64,000 nt of DNA from Tethya wilhelma (GCA_964030475.1 CAXIPT010000003.1:11424295-11488294); one strand, 5' to 3'. Shown: positions 36,823 through 49,408, numbered from the stretch's first letter. Translations and numbers: made by a program. The notes: generated by a model from the letters alone, not told the origin.

Positions 36823-39800
36823 ATGACTAAACAACAAGGATACAGATCTGCTTCTCTGTGGATGATGATATACTATCATGCGGCCTATGGTGAGACACTT
36901 ACTTTAAATTTGCATTGATTGGTTAACGTTTGATCCAAGAGTAAATTAAATTCTTTACACAGTTAAGCAGGTTTTAATTATTGTTGTATTACAGTATCAA
37001 TTAAGTATTCTATACTCTTCATGCAGTCATACTTTGCGTACAATTGTTGTGTGCTACTCTCTCTGGGGTTAGCTGCTCTGAGTCAGAGGGCTCTGGATCT
37101 GGTGAGCCTCACTTCCCTGTAGAGTCTGAGAACAGCAACACAAGGTATTGTAGCTAAACATCCGCATAATATATACTCTATGCTTATGTTCATAATTTTC
37201 AGAGTAGACTTGCTGTTCTTCAGATTAAGAGTGAACACACACACACACACGGAAAAAACGTCTACTTTAACCAGCATTTCAGCATGTTTCACATTCCGAG
37301 GGTTAATGAGTCAGTCAGAAAGTACGGTACGTAAATAACTGCGTTAGGACAAAAAAAAAAGGCACTATTGTGGCTTCCCACTAGCACTCTCTACGAGTGC
37401 TGAGGAAAGTTTTTGTGAGTTTTAGGCCTTGCATGCAGTTGGTAATCTGTCAGTAGGAGCTTCTTAGCAGAGTGTACCCATAATCATAATAGTACGCATA
37501 GTAGGCATGGACCGACTGTCCCATAGACACAATACAAAATGTTGGCCACCATAAAAAATCTAATTAAACCTTGAAAGTACTACACAGCCTATGATTTTTT
37601 GCTTCTCTGTAACTGTTTTGTGTTCTTCACTTATAGGTGTATCCCTTTGGAAGCCTTTGTAGATGCCGATCTAATTGTAGTTGACTGCTTGAGATATTTT
37701 CCAGATGACAAAATCTTCTTCTACAACTATAGCACAGAGTTTATTACCTTGAAAGAACTTCTAATTAAGTGGGACGAAGTCCTGGCGTTTACTGTGTCAC
37801 CATACTGTTTGGATTTTGCCCGAGTTTATGTCTGTAATCATGTTTATCCTGGCTGTAATCCCACTAATGGACTGCCTCAGGGCATCTGCTCAACTGAATG
37901 TGAGCAATTTTTCCAGAACAACACTGGATGTATAAATACTATAGAATCTGTGTTTGAGGTTGTTGAAGGATTTAAACCAGAATCATCCGACCAGACCATC
38001 GTTGGCCCCAGGGGTGAATGTAACAATACAGTAGAACCTCTTACTGGAGTGAGGAATCATGACCCACTGGACTGCTTTAATATCACAGGTATGATGTGGT
38101 ATAATAATTTATTTGCAATGAGATATATTGATATAGGTATAGAAAAATGTTCTATATTTGTCCATACAGAGTTGATCAGTAGGATGGAAGGGACAAACAC
38201 AATGTTAACTCGTATAGTTCCAATTGCTTTGGCTGTGGTCGTAGTAGTACTCATTCTGAGTGGGGTCACTGGGGCTAGCTTGTGTGTGTGGAAGAAGAAG
38301 AAAAGTATGTATAGGAAAAGAAAAGAAAGTAATCAAATGCCACAGACATCACTAAAGTAAGAGAAGGGCTATAATTATACTTAATGATCAATTCATGATG
38401 TTTGATATTTCCTCTATTGCAGGAGTTCAAATAGGTACCACTATCCGCCAGAGTTAAATGGTAAGGAAACAAAACCATGCAATATTAATAAATTATTATG
38501 ACTCAACTTGATAAGTATTACAATGATTAACACATGTATGCATTAAGGTTTCCTTCTCATATACATAGGACTACATATACATTATATTTCTACTGGTACA
38601 TCATGTCTAAATTATTATCTTATGATAACAATTAATCTTTGCAATTGTAGGTGGTGATATCTCACAAAACCAGTCACTTTTAGGAGCTCAGACTGTTAAT
38701 TGGAATAATGATTCTATTCATCAAAAGTTGTTGATACGCTCAGTGAACCTAAAAGTACTGGAGTCAGTGGGACAAGGTATTTGCTTAGCTTATTACTAGC
38801 AAATTTGTTTAATGATAATAATATTGTTTTCCACAGGTGAGTTTGGAGTAGTTTACAAGGGTCATTTGCTCAAGGATCTTGGTCAAGTGGTAACTGGAGT
38901 TGTGGCCATAAAAACATTAAAAGGTTAATTGTTATTGGCTATTATGGTATTGATCATACTGTTACAACTTTAGTCTTACACATCATACAATAGGATTCTT
39001 CGACAAGAAACTGGTAGAGGATCTCCTCAAAGAGTGTCTCAAAATGCAGGACTTTGATCATCCCAATGTGCTCTCTCTGACTGGTGTCTGTTTGGATGGT
39101 GGACAAACTCCATTTCTTGTCATGCCCTTCATGACAAATGGCAGTCTTCTATCTTACCTTCGAAAACAATGTCAGAGCTTCATCGCTTCAGATGATTCCT
39201 CTGAAGAAACTGTAAGCAAAGTTATGAATAATTGTGGCAATGTAAACCTGTACATTATGCAATTAATAACTATAATTATTATTATTATGTCATTAAATTT
39301 TAGGTGAGTGCTACTCTCAAGCAACTTACTTCTATGTGCTTTCAAGTTGCTAAGGGAATGGAGTACATCGCCAGCAAGAGAATCATCCATCGTGATTTGG
39401 CAGCCAGGAACTGCATGTATGTAATTGCTCATTGTCATTGATGCATGCACTACATAAGGCTTATCATTTCAATCTCAATTACAGGATTGACATGAATTTT
39501 GTGATAAAAGTGGCTGATTTTGGTCTCTCTGAGCAGTTGGAGTCCAAGGACTACTTCAGACAAGATCAACAAGAAGCTATCAAACTTCCAGTCAAGTGGC
39601 TAGCACCAGAGTCTTTAAAGCAATACGTCTTCTCAGAAAAATCAGACATTGTGAGTGATGTGGATGTATTATACATGCACTATCTGAAGTAAATATCAAA
39701 TTGTTTTGTATATTTCCTCAATGTACATCCATCATAACAGTGGAGCTTTGGTGTGACATGTTGGGAGATTTTCAGTGCTGGACAAGTGCCTTATGTAGAG

Positions 39801-40122
39801 ATTAAACCAACAGAGTTGCTGACTAAGCTTGAGAGCGGATACAGGATGGAGAAACCAACAAATGCAGCTTGTACAGACGAAATGTATGGGCATAATTATT
39901 ATTATTATTTGTGATTATTCAATGGAATTTTCTACTTTTATTAGTTATGATTTGGTGATGCTGCAATGTTGGAAGGCTAGTCCAGTTGATCGACCTTCCT
40001 TTTCTAACTTGGTTCAAAATCTTGCCCAAATGTTGGAATCGATGGCTGACTACCTTCACATAGGGGTATTTGATCAGGAGCTATCACTGGAATCAGATCT
40101 GACCAATGTGGATGGGAACTAA
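36823..40122 (+). CDS. RTK4: Frizzled-like CRD receptor tyrosine kinase
   Basis: Exons 36823-36889, 37027-37144, 37637-38088, 38170-38356, 38423-38460, 38651-38776, 38837-38923, 38994-39211, 39304-39416, 39485-39650, 39741-39883 and 39945-40122 join in phase to 630 residues. The layout matches RTK3: split signal peptide ([25 protein letters not shown]), CRD with [12 protein letters not shown] and [33 protein letters not shown], basic [11 protein letters not shown], then a complete tyrosine kinase ending [17 protein letters not shown]. Sequence from 38990 to 39650 is nearly identical to RTK3, introns included. It lies tail to tail with TKL2, 185 bp away, as RTK1 does with TKL1. Function is inferred only: a cell-surface receptor with unknown ligand. 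The upstream CRE-like site is degenerate (TGCCGTCATGG). Confidence 0.9.
37340..37575 (-). mobile_element. Fragment of the ~1-kb element in RTK4 intron 2
   Basis: Contains TTGCATGCAGTTGGTAATCT and, inverted relative to it, TAGGCATGGACCGACTGTCCCATAGACACAATACAAAATG, both characteristic of the element's left third. It is rearranged. Confidence 0.6.
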
Positions 40123-40307
40123 CCAATTTTTAACCTTAAATAAAGATAACACTAAATTTATTTGTATACATGTACAATAGGTACCAATACTGTTGTCCAC
40201 ACAAACACCATAATTAGCTATTGTTCCTTAAATTTTAAGTAGTAGTTACTATCCAATTTTTTTTTGTCGTTGTTTTTTTTTGTTTGTTTGTTTGTTTAAG
40301 AAAAAGT

Positions 40308-42050
40308 TTAAAACTCCATTGCCGCAGGGTCTAGGGATTCCCATTCCTCTAAAAACTGTCCAGCAGTTGGTCTTCTCTCAGCGTCTTTCTCCCAGCAACG
40401 GGTGAGAAGACTGGCCACACCCTCTGACAACTCATCAACAGGTGGACGCATTGTTCCATGTCCAACATTAGCCACCAGCTGCCTCTCATCAAGATCTTCA
40501 AACGGTTCCACTTCAACTATAATCTCAAATACAACCATGCTCAGGGAATAGATGTCAGCTTGAAGATGCTGTTTCAGTATGAGTATCTTTCCACAGAGAA
40601 TTTCAGGAGCTGAGTATTGTGGAGTGCCACCATTCACATCATCTCCTTGGAGCCTTTTGTCTATTTTGGATTGAGATGAGCTGCTGGCATTCTTGATCCT
40701 GCTCATACCAAAATCGCTAAGCTTTGCGTTGTTGTCTTTATCCAGTAGAACGTTTGCACTCTTGAGATCTCCATGAGATATGGGTCCATCCTTGTGGGTA
40801 TGGAGGTAGAGTAATGCACTTGCAATTTGAGGAACAATTTTCTTCTTATGTTCCTTTGGAAATGGAGTGCAATCATCCAAAACAGCTTTGTGTAAGGTAC
40901 GTATGAGGTATTCCATCACAATACCATACTTGCCCTCTTCTTCTACAATCCCAAACATTCGAACCACGTTGGGATGTTGCAGTGCAGCAAATATTTTGAC
41001 TTCTCTCATGAAATGCATCTTTCGTTTATGTGTCATTATTTGTTGGTACTTAAATTTCTTGTAAGCAATTTCCCTACCTCTCCAAGTGCCTTTGTGAACT
41101 TCTCCATAACTTCCACTTCCAATTACACTTTCTTTTGGCAAACAAAGCTCTTCATATGGAATCTTCTCAGCAGGTGATGATTGTACTTGTGTATATGTAC
41201 TGGGGAGTTGGTCTACTTTTATTGGCCTTTCCAATCTTAACTGACTAATAGCAGCCTGGCCTGATGTGGGTACTACCACTTCAATAGTTTGTCTCTCTAA
41301 CACTTGTCGCTGTGTCATTACCATAGCAGTTGCAGTTGGTGTATCATGACTGGTTGACCTTTGCTCATGTACTGCTGATACCGTCTCTTCGGTGAATGGA
41401 GCTACTTGAAGAGATGAACTCTGATGTTTTACATCAGGCTTCTGTTCAGTAACTAACTCCTTGATTTTCATTATAAGCTGAGGATTGCTCAAACACTTTT
41501 CAACTAACTCTTCATCTGGTGATCTATGATTCACCTCTGTTGGTATGGGTTTCTTCACCTCCTCAAAGTGCACTGGTTTACTCCACACATCGCATTTAGA
41601 AACTGCTTCTTCTTCATAGGGTGCAAGAGCTTTGGGTGTAGGCTTTCTCGATAATGGTGGAGATGGTGATGGAGATGGAGATGTGTACACAGGCCGTGGT
41701 TCTACACGTGATGGTGCAGTATAATATTGATATGGCTGGGAATTTTTTACAGTCACTGTTCCATCTTCATGAAGAACGTGTGATCCATAAGGTTTTCCAA
41801 CTCGGCCTAATCGTCTGTTATACTCATTGTCAACATAGCACCCACTTCTCACAGCATGGCTTGCTGTCCTGGAACTGCATGTAGAATAAGATGATGTTGC
41901 TCTGTTGCGGTCACAACTGTTGTATCCTCTGGAACGATTTGTAACTGTCATTGTTCCATCTTCGTGAAGGACGTGTGATCCATATGGCTTTCCAACACGA
42001 CCTAGTCGTCTGTTTAGCTCATTGTCAACATAACATCCTCTACGAGACAT
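40308..42050 (-). CDS. TKL2: CYVDN-repeat TKL-like kinase
   Basis: Intact single-exon minus-strand gene of 580 residues. The start is set at 42050 because MSRRGCYVDN aligns with the starts MPRRGCYVDN and MPYSRTGCYVDN of its two paralogues; the frame stays open 22 codons further upstream. Two modules occupy residues ~4-37 and ~67-100 (GCYVDNELNRRLGRVGKPYG, SHVLHEDG, TVTN). A Pro/Ser/Thr-rich linker follows, then the kinase: IGSGSYGEVHKGTW, IAYKKFKYQ, HPNVVRMFG, HGDLKSANVLLD, LSDFGMSRI, YSAPEIL, RCWEKDAERRPTAGQF. Lys, catalytic Asp, Asn and DFG are present; the HRD Arg is Gly (non-RD kinase). No signal peptide or TM segment, so cytosolic. It converges on RTK4. Known TKL families of this kind act in signalling, but the substrate here is unknown. 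Confidence 0.85.
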   Translation of the reverse strand: MSRRGCYVDNELNRRLGRVGKPYGSHVLHEDGTMTVTNRSRGYNSCDRNRATSSYSTCSSRTASHAVRSGCYVDNEYNRRLGRVGKPYGSHVLHEDGTVTVKNSQPYQYYTAPSRVEPRPVYTSPSPSPSPPLSRKPTPKALAPYEEEAVSKCDVWSKPVHFEEVKKPIPTEVNHRSPDEELVEKCLSNPQLIMKIKELVTEQKPDVKHQSSSLQVAPFTEETVSAVHEQRSTSHDTPTATAMVMTQRQVLERQTIEVVVPTSGQAAISQLRLERPIKVDQLPSTYTQVQSSPAEKIPYEELCLPKESVIGSGSYGEVHKGTWRGREIAYKKFKYQQIMTHKRKMHFMREVKIFAALQHPNVVRMFGIVEEEGKYGIVMEYLIRTLHKAVLDDCTPFPKEHKKKIVPQIASALLYLHTHKDGPISHGDLKSANVLLDKDNNAKLSDFGMSRIKNASSSSQSKIDKRLQGDDVNGGTPQYSAPEILCGKILILKQHLQADIYSLSMVVFEIIVEVEPFEDLDERQLVANVGHGTMRPPVDELSEGVASLLTRCWEKDAERRPTAGQFLEEWESLDPAAMEF

Positions 42051-42387
42051 GATGTACAAAATTTTTACTTTGCCACAACACTGCAATAAGCTGGATATTA
42101 CAAAAGACCTCAACAATAGAAGCTGTGTATGTGTATGTATCTCCTTTAATGGAATAGAGTTTGGTCATGTGTTTTTAGATAACCATCTGTTGAGAATATA
42201 ATCAGTGCTATACAAACAACTGTCCATTCTGGGAGAAAGTACAAAAGTCTTTAGACACTATTCTGTAGTGTGTAATTGTAGCATGGTCATAATGCAGTGA
42301 AGCAATTAATTTACTGTAAAACTTATCATAAAACAAAAATTATAACAGTTTCAGCAACATCATCACTCAGGGGACAACTGTACAAAC
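42051..42387. other. TKL2 upstream region, no gene seen
   Basis: AT-rich, no coding frame. It must hold the TKL2 promoter. Confidence 0.4.
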
Positions 42388-42524
42388 ACCTATACCTTCT
42401 CTAACTTGGTTCAAGATCTTTCCCAAGTGTTGGACTCATGCAATCAATGGTTGGCTACCTTCGCCTTTGAACAGAAGCAATCATTGGAATCAGGTCTGCA
42501 TGCCCAACGTGGACAGGGACTATA
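42388..42524 (+). pseudogene. Remnant last exon of an RTK copy
   Basis: CTTCTCTAACTTGGTTCAAG, TTTCCCAAGTGTTGGA, GGCTACCTTCGCC and CAATCATTGGAATCAGGTCT match the C-terminal exon of RTK1/3/4, but it has small indels and no upstream exons. It lies 130 bp from the end of TKL3, the same convergent arrangement seen at the two intact pairs. Confidence 0.8.
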
Positions 42525-42653
42525 GCTTGACAATTTTCAGGATTTATTTAAAACTGTGATTATAAACATAACCACAAACTAAATGTACAATAGATAACCA
42601 ATATAATATTGTTGTTTACAAAATAAATGCGATCGATTCCTTAAAATTAGTAA

Positions 42654-45600
42654 CTAGAGTTTTCTTTTAGGGAAAAAAAAGTCAAAAATTAACTCCATTG
42701 TAGCAGGGTCTAGGGATTCCCATTCCTCTAAAAACTGTCCAGCAGTCGGTCTTCTCTCAGCCTCTTTCTCCCGGCAACGGGTGAGAAGACTGGCCACACC
42801 CTCTGACAACTCATCAACAGGTGGACGCATTGTTCCATGTCCGACATTATTCTCCAGTTGCTTCACGTTAAAGTCTTCAAAAGGTTCGTCTTCAACTATG
42901 ACTTCAAATGCAACCATACTCAGTGAATAGATATCAGATTGAAGTTTCTGCTCCATTTTGGTTGGCCTTTCACCTCTTAGAACTTCAGGAGCTGAATATC
43001 GTGGAGTACCACCACCTCCCGAGTGAGATGAGCTGCTGGCATTCTTGAGCATGTTCATACCATAATCACTAAGCTTTGCGTTATTGTCTTTATCCAGTAG
43101 AACATTTGCACTCTTGAGATCTCCATGAGATATGGGTCCATCCTTGTGGGTATGGAGGTAAAGCAGAGCACTTGCAATTTGAGTAACGATTTTCTTCTTG
43201 CGTTTCTTTGGAAATCGAACACCATCGACCAAAACAGCTTTGTGTAAGGTACGTATGAGGTATTCCATCACAATGCCATACTTGCCCTCTTCTTCTACAA
43301 TCCCAAACATTCGAACCACGTTGGGATGAGAGAATCGCAAACTTGTAAAAATGGCGACTTCAGCTGCAAAACGTTGCTTTCGTTTCTTTGTCATTATTTG
43401 TTGGTACTTCAACTTCTTGTAAGCAATTTCCCTACCTCTCCAAGTGCCTTTGTGAACTTTTCCATAACTGCCACTTCCAACCACACTCTGCAAATGAAGC
43501 TCTTTATAGAGAATTGGTACTACATGACAACGTACAAGCGGAAGAATTTTTGTTCTTGCTGCTTCTATTTTCAGCTGACTGCTCTCAGATTGTGTCACAC
43601 TGGAAGAGGTGGTCCCTGACGGTGGCTGCAAAACTACTTCAACTGTTTTTTTCTCTAAAACCTGTTGCTCTCTCACTACTCGTAGCATTGCAGGTGGTGC
43701 ATCATGACTGCCTGGTTTTTGTACAGCACGTACCATGTCTAGAGTCTGTGGTGACACTGTAAGATCTCTAGAAGGAGGGCCAGCAATGGCTTTTGTTTCA
43801 GATGTATGTGCTTCAGGCTGCTTCGGATTTTCTTTACCAGTTTTAGTTGCCACTGGTTGATCAGTGTCCAATCCGAGGGTGGTCAAATAGTGGTTGACTT
43901 GTTTCAGTGCAGCTGATTCATTTGGTGTACGTAAGTCAGGAACTCCTCTTGGTATAGATTTCTTATCCTCATTTCTGCAACTAAGTTTTTCTTCTTTAAT
44001 TTCGGATACAGTGGTCTTAGTCAGAGATTTTGAAGGAAGACCATCTGATTTAGCTTGTGTGGTTGTACTTGCATCAGATACCACTTTCTGCTGAGTGAAT
44101 ACTTGGGGTACTGTCACAAAAGGAGATGGATTGATTGTTGGTTTCTTATCAGCTACCTGAGCTGCTTGAGTTGCTGTAGTAATTGTACCAAATTGAAAAG
44201 ATGGAAGTGGAGCCAAATTTGGCACCTGCCTGGCAGCCTCCTGAGTGGTACCATTTGTAGAAGAAGGGGTATTGGGTTCCATGGAGAATATATTATTTCG
44301 GGGCCAAGTTGGAGGAAATACAAATCCTGGTTGACTTTGGTGAACAGTTTTATCCTTCAAGTTCACTCTTGTAGCAACTGGTACGTTTTGCTTAGAGGGC
44401 AATTGTGGGTGTGAAGGAAGTGGTGTGTTTAGTGTTGGTTTTTGAACAGCAGTGGATACTTCTGTAGGCAGTGAAGGTTGGATTGATGCATTCAATGGTG
44501 GCTTCTGAACAGCATCATTTTGTTGAGTACTTGTAACTGGAGGTACTATCTTGAATTTGAAGGCCTTAAAGCGAGATGAGCTTACTGCAGCTGGTCTCTG
44601 AACAGAGGCTGATGGTGGTTGTCCTAAAGGTTGTAGCTTAGACTGAGAGAATACAGGAGGAGACTGTGTTGTGAGTGGTGACACTGAGGTTGTTGTCTGA
44701 ACAGCACCTTGTTGAGGGAAATGGAATGGTCCACTGCCAAATGATAGCATACCCGTTGAGCCAGTGAGTTTCACAGCAACAGCTTGTGGACTTGACACAG
44801 CAATTGTGCTCGAAGGTACAGCATCATTAGCCACAGAAATTGTGCTAGTAGGTGGAGGTGCTGAGGTTAGCACTGGGGACAGTGGTCTCTGAACAGAAGC
44901 TTGCTGGGTTGTACCGAAATGAGATTGAATAAACGGCATTGGCCCCTGGGACTGGGCTGGTGGATTAGATGGCTTCACATTAGATCTGAAAGTTCCAAGC
45001 TGAGACTGAGTTGTTCTCTGAGTATCACCCTGCCGAAGCCTAGTTACTTGTCCTGCAAGAGGACCACCCAGAACATTAGCTGGTTTAGTTACTGCAACAT
45101 TTGTTGCAGTGCTAGATGGTAGTGTACTAGCTTGCTGAGTTGTCATAGGAAAAGGTGGAAGTTGGGTTAGGGTAGCTTTGAGTGGAGACATTGGTCTCTG
45201 ATCTACACTGGATCCTATAGGAGCTGGCTTAGACTGAGCAAATACTGGTGGAAGTTCTGATGTAGGCCTCTTAACAGAAGGTTGCTGGATTGTACAAGAA
45301 GGCACATTCTGTGGCTGAACAAATACTTGTCCAAACAATGAATTTGCTGTTGGTTTCTGAACAACAGCTTCATGACTTTGCTGCAGTGCAAATGCTTTGG
45401 AAGGCGGTATGTTTGATACTGCAGCTGGTCTCTGAACTGTGGCAGCTTGGTGAGGTGCAGTCATACCAGAAGGCACACTGTTAACATTAGAGCCAGATAT
45501 GCTTTGCAGAGCTGCTGTCATCATTGGTGTCTTATTCACAGGTTGTGCTACTGTAGTACTTGGGCACGGTTGATACTTGCTTTGTTCCGTTGGTGTCTGC

Positions 45601-45863
45601 TTGCTTGGTTCTGGTGGTGTAATAGTCACACTTCCATCGCCATGAAGAATGTGCGTGCCATAGGGTTTTCCAACGCGACCAAGAGACCTGTTGAGTGGGT
45701 TATCAACGTAGTGTCCTAGACCAGCTCTTTTTGCCGTCTTTGGATCTGTTATGGTCACAGACCCATCTTGATGTTGAACGTGAGTTCCATACGGTTTTCC
45801 AACACGACCCAGTCTTCGATTCAGGTCATTATCGACATAGCATCCTGTACGACTGTAAGGCAT
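42654..45863 (-). CDS. TKL3: long CYVDN-repeat TKL-like kinase (1,069 residues)
   Basis: Intact single-exon minus-strand gene. MPYSRTGCYVDNDLNRRLGR starts the first module; a second (HYVDNPLNRSLGRVGKPYGT, HILHGDGSVTI) follows at residues ~43-75. The next ~600 residues are a Pro/Ser/Thr/Gln-rich, probably disordered linker with recurring short phrases such as VQ(R/K)P and TTQQAS. The kinase domain has VVGSGSYGKVHKGTW, IAYKKLKYQ, HPNVVRMFG, HGDLKSANVLLD, then LSDYGMNML where DFG is changed to DYG, and YSAPEVL and RRPTAGQFLEEW at the end. It lacks the stretch between the activation loop and GGGTPRYSAPE that its paralogues have. HGD and DYG make activity uncertain. A dead RTK tail lies just downstream in convergent orientation. 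Confidence 0.85.
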   Translation of the reverse strand: MPYSRTGCYVDNDLNRRLGRVGKPYGTHVQHQDGSVTITDPKTAKRAGLGHYVDNPLNRSLGRVGKPYGTHILHGDGSVTITPPEPSKQTPTEQSKYQPCPSTTVAQPVNKTPMMTAALQSISGSNVNSVPSGMTAPHQAATVQRPAAVSNIPPSKAFALQQSHEAVVQKPTANSLFGQVFVQPQNVPSCTIQQPSVKRPTSELPPVFAQSKPAPIGSSVDQRPMSPLKATLTQLPPFPMTTQQASTLPSSTATNVAVTKPANVLGGPLAGQVTRLRQGDTQRTTQSQLGTFRSNVKPSNPPAQSQGPMPFIQSHFGTTQQASVQRPLSPVLTSAPPPTSTISVANDAVPSSTIAVSSPQAVAVKLTGSTGMLSFGSGPFHFPQQGAVQTTTSVSPLTTQSPPVFSQSKLQPLGQPPSASVQRPAAVSSSRFKAFKFKIVPPVTSTQQNDAVQKPPLNASIQPSLPTEVSTAVQKPTLNTPLPSHPQLPSKQNVPVATRVNLKDKTVHQSQPGFVFPPTWPRNNIFSMEPNTPSSTNGTTQEAARQVPNLAPLPSFQFGTITTATQAAQVADKKPTINPSPFVTVPQVFTQQKVVSDASTTTQAKSDGLPSKSLTKTTVSEIKEEKLSCRNEDKKSIPRGVPDLRTPNESAALKQVNHYLTTLGLDTDQPVATKTGKENPKQPEAHTSETKAIAGPPSRDLTVSPQTLDMVRAVQKPGSHDAPPAMLRVVREQQVLEKKTVEVVLQPPSGTTSSSVTQSESSQLKIEAARTKILPLVRCHVVPILYKELHLQSVVGSGSYGKVHKGTWRGREIAYKKLKYQQIMTKKRKQRFAAEVAIFTSLRFSHPNVVRMFGIVEEEGKYGIVMEYLIRTLHKAVLVDGVRFPKKRKKKIVTQIASALLYLHTHKDGPISHGDLKSANVLLDKDNNAKLSDYGMNMLKNASSSSHSGGGGTPRYSAPEVLRGERPTKMEQKLQSDIYSLSMVAFEVIVEDEPFEDFNVKQLENNVGHGTMRPPVDELSEGVASLLTRCREKEAERRPTAGQFLEEWESLDPATMELIFDFFFPKRKL

Positions 45864-46297
45864 GATAAGACAATAATTATTGATCAAATTCAGTGCAGTC
45901 GTAATGGGGGAGTCCTACAGCTGCAGTAAAATATTGTACTGATATGGATATTCATGCAATAGAATTCTCTGTACACTACACAAAGTGAGTACACAGTCAC
46001 ATGCTTTCTCCTTTATTGGGGCAGCTGTTTTTCATGGTACATTGAGGCAACAATGTAAATTTTCTCCATATTTATAAGACAATGAAGAATAGCTCTGCAT
46101 ACATGCTATATATTATTATTATTGGAACTTTAAAATACACACTCACCTCAGCTAGGAACGTCTGGCCCGCGAGGACTAGTCACTCACTGCATCAAGCCAG
46201 GTATGAAGGTGAGGGGGCGGGGCATCAAGAGTACAGCTTGTGGAACTGGTCGTCAAAGTAAAAGTGTCAGGCTTGTCTATGATGATGCAGAGACTAG
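45864..46297. promoter_or_regulatory. Divergent promoter region, TKL3 / NMRK
   Basis: 434 bp between the two start codons. An Sp1-like GC box (GGGGGCGGGGC) lies at about 46213-46223, 75 bp before the NMRK ATG. No TATA box is obvious. Confidence 0.5.
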
Positions 46298-46930
46298 ATG
46301 GACACCTCAAATCCAGGTGTGGTTGTATTTGGAATGAGTGGAGCTACCTGTTCAGGCAAGAGTGCAGTGACCGACTACATCTGTGACACTCAACAGCACA
46401 TGCTAGTCCTCCACCAAGATGACTTCTACCATCCTGACCACCTCATACCTCGAACAGAAGATGGAGAATGTACCAATTGGGACGTCATTGGAGCAATAGA
46501 CACACAAAAACTTTTAGAAACACTGAAAACAATGATAAAGTGTCCTCAAAAGAGTTGCAAAGACTGTAATGCTTCTTCTGAAACTGATATTACACACACT
46601 GTGATTGTCGAGGGTACAATGATACTTGACATAAAGGAGTTGTACGGTCTTCTCCAGGCTATGTTCTTCATCACTCTTGACTATGATACTTGCATTAAGA
46701 GAAGAGCTGGTCGGACATATCCTAGCGATGTTGGTGTGTACATAGACCCTCCTGGTTATGTCGATAAGGTTGTGTGGCCAGAGTACCTTAGGATAATGAA
46801 AATGGCCTCCACCCTTGCCGCTCAAGATGGCAATTCATTTAATGTAATTATCATTGATGGATCAGCAAAGACCCTGGTTGAACTACGTACTGAGATACAA
46901 GAAGCTATCACTCAACGATTGTCCTCATGA
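46298..46930 (+). CDS. NMRK1: Nicotinamide riboside kinase
   Basis: Intronless, 210 residues, close to human NMRK1 (199) and NMRK2 (230). It phosphorylates nicotinamide riboside to NMN with ATP in NAD+ salvage in the cytosol. A P-loop lies at the start (VFGMSGATCSGKSAVT, residues ~10-25). HQDDFYHPD carries the catalytic/Mg-binding Asp, NWDVIGAID belongs to the substrate pocket, VEGTMI is the core strand, and RRAGRTYPSD with DPPGYVDKVVWPEYL forms the lid and binding region. The first ATG is chosen because the P-loop begins ten residues later. It is divergent from TKL3. The stop at 46928-46930 is followed by A-rich sequence (AAAAAAG at 46950). The 30-residue stretch MIKCPQKSCKDCNASSETDI is a Cys-containing insert relative to NMRK1. 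Confidence 0.93.
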   Translation: MDTSNPGVVVFGMSGATCSGKSAVTDYICDTQQHMLVLHQDDFYHPDHLIPRTEDGECTNWDVIGAIDTQKLLETLKTMIKCPQKSCKDCNASSETDITHTVIVEGTMILDIKELYGLLQAMFFITLDYDTCIKRRAGRTYPSDVGVYIDPPGYVDKVVWPEYLRIMKMASTLAAQDGNSFNVIIIDGSAKTLVELRTEIQEAITQRLSS

Positions 46931-47063
46931 CTTCATATAATGTAACACATAAAAAAGATTTATTCAATTCACATGCAGGAATCCAAATTACTAGTTAACC
47001 AAGTCAGGTAAAAATGGTACATAATATTATATTTTTGTCTAGTTTTTCTTGTTTGTACTAAAT

Positions 47064-49311
<2,248 letters not shown>

Positions 49312-49408
49312 ACTACATGGAATAGATGCATTCAAGCGAAATAACAATACAATTCAAACACAAACTTAATCAAGCACAATATCAACACACACACACACAC
49401 ATCCTGCC

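Noticed and set aside
45864..46297. Possible tRNA or small RNA gene in the TKL3/NMRK spacer
   Set aside because: No cloverleaf-compatible A/B boxes could be found by eye; no tRNA was seen anywhere in the window.
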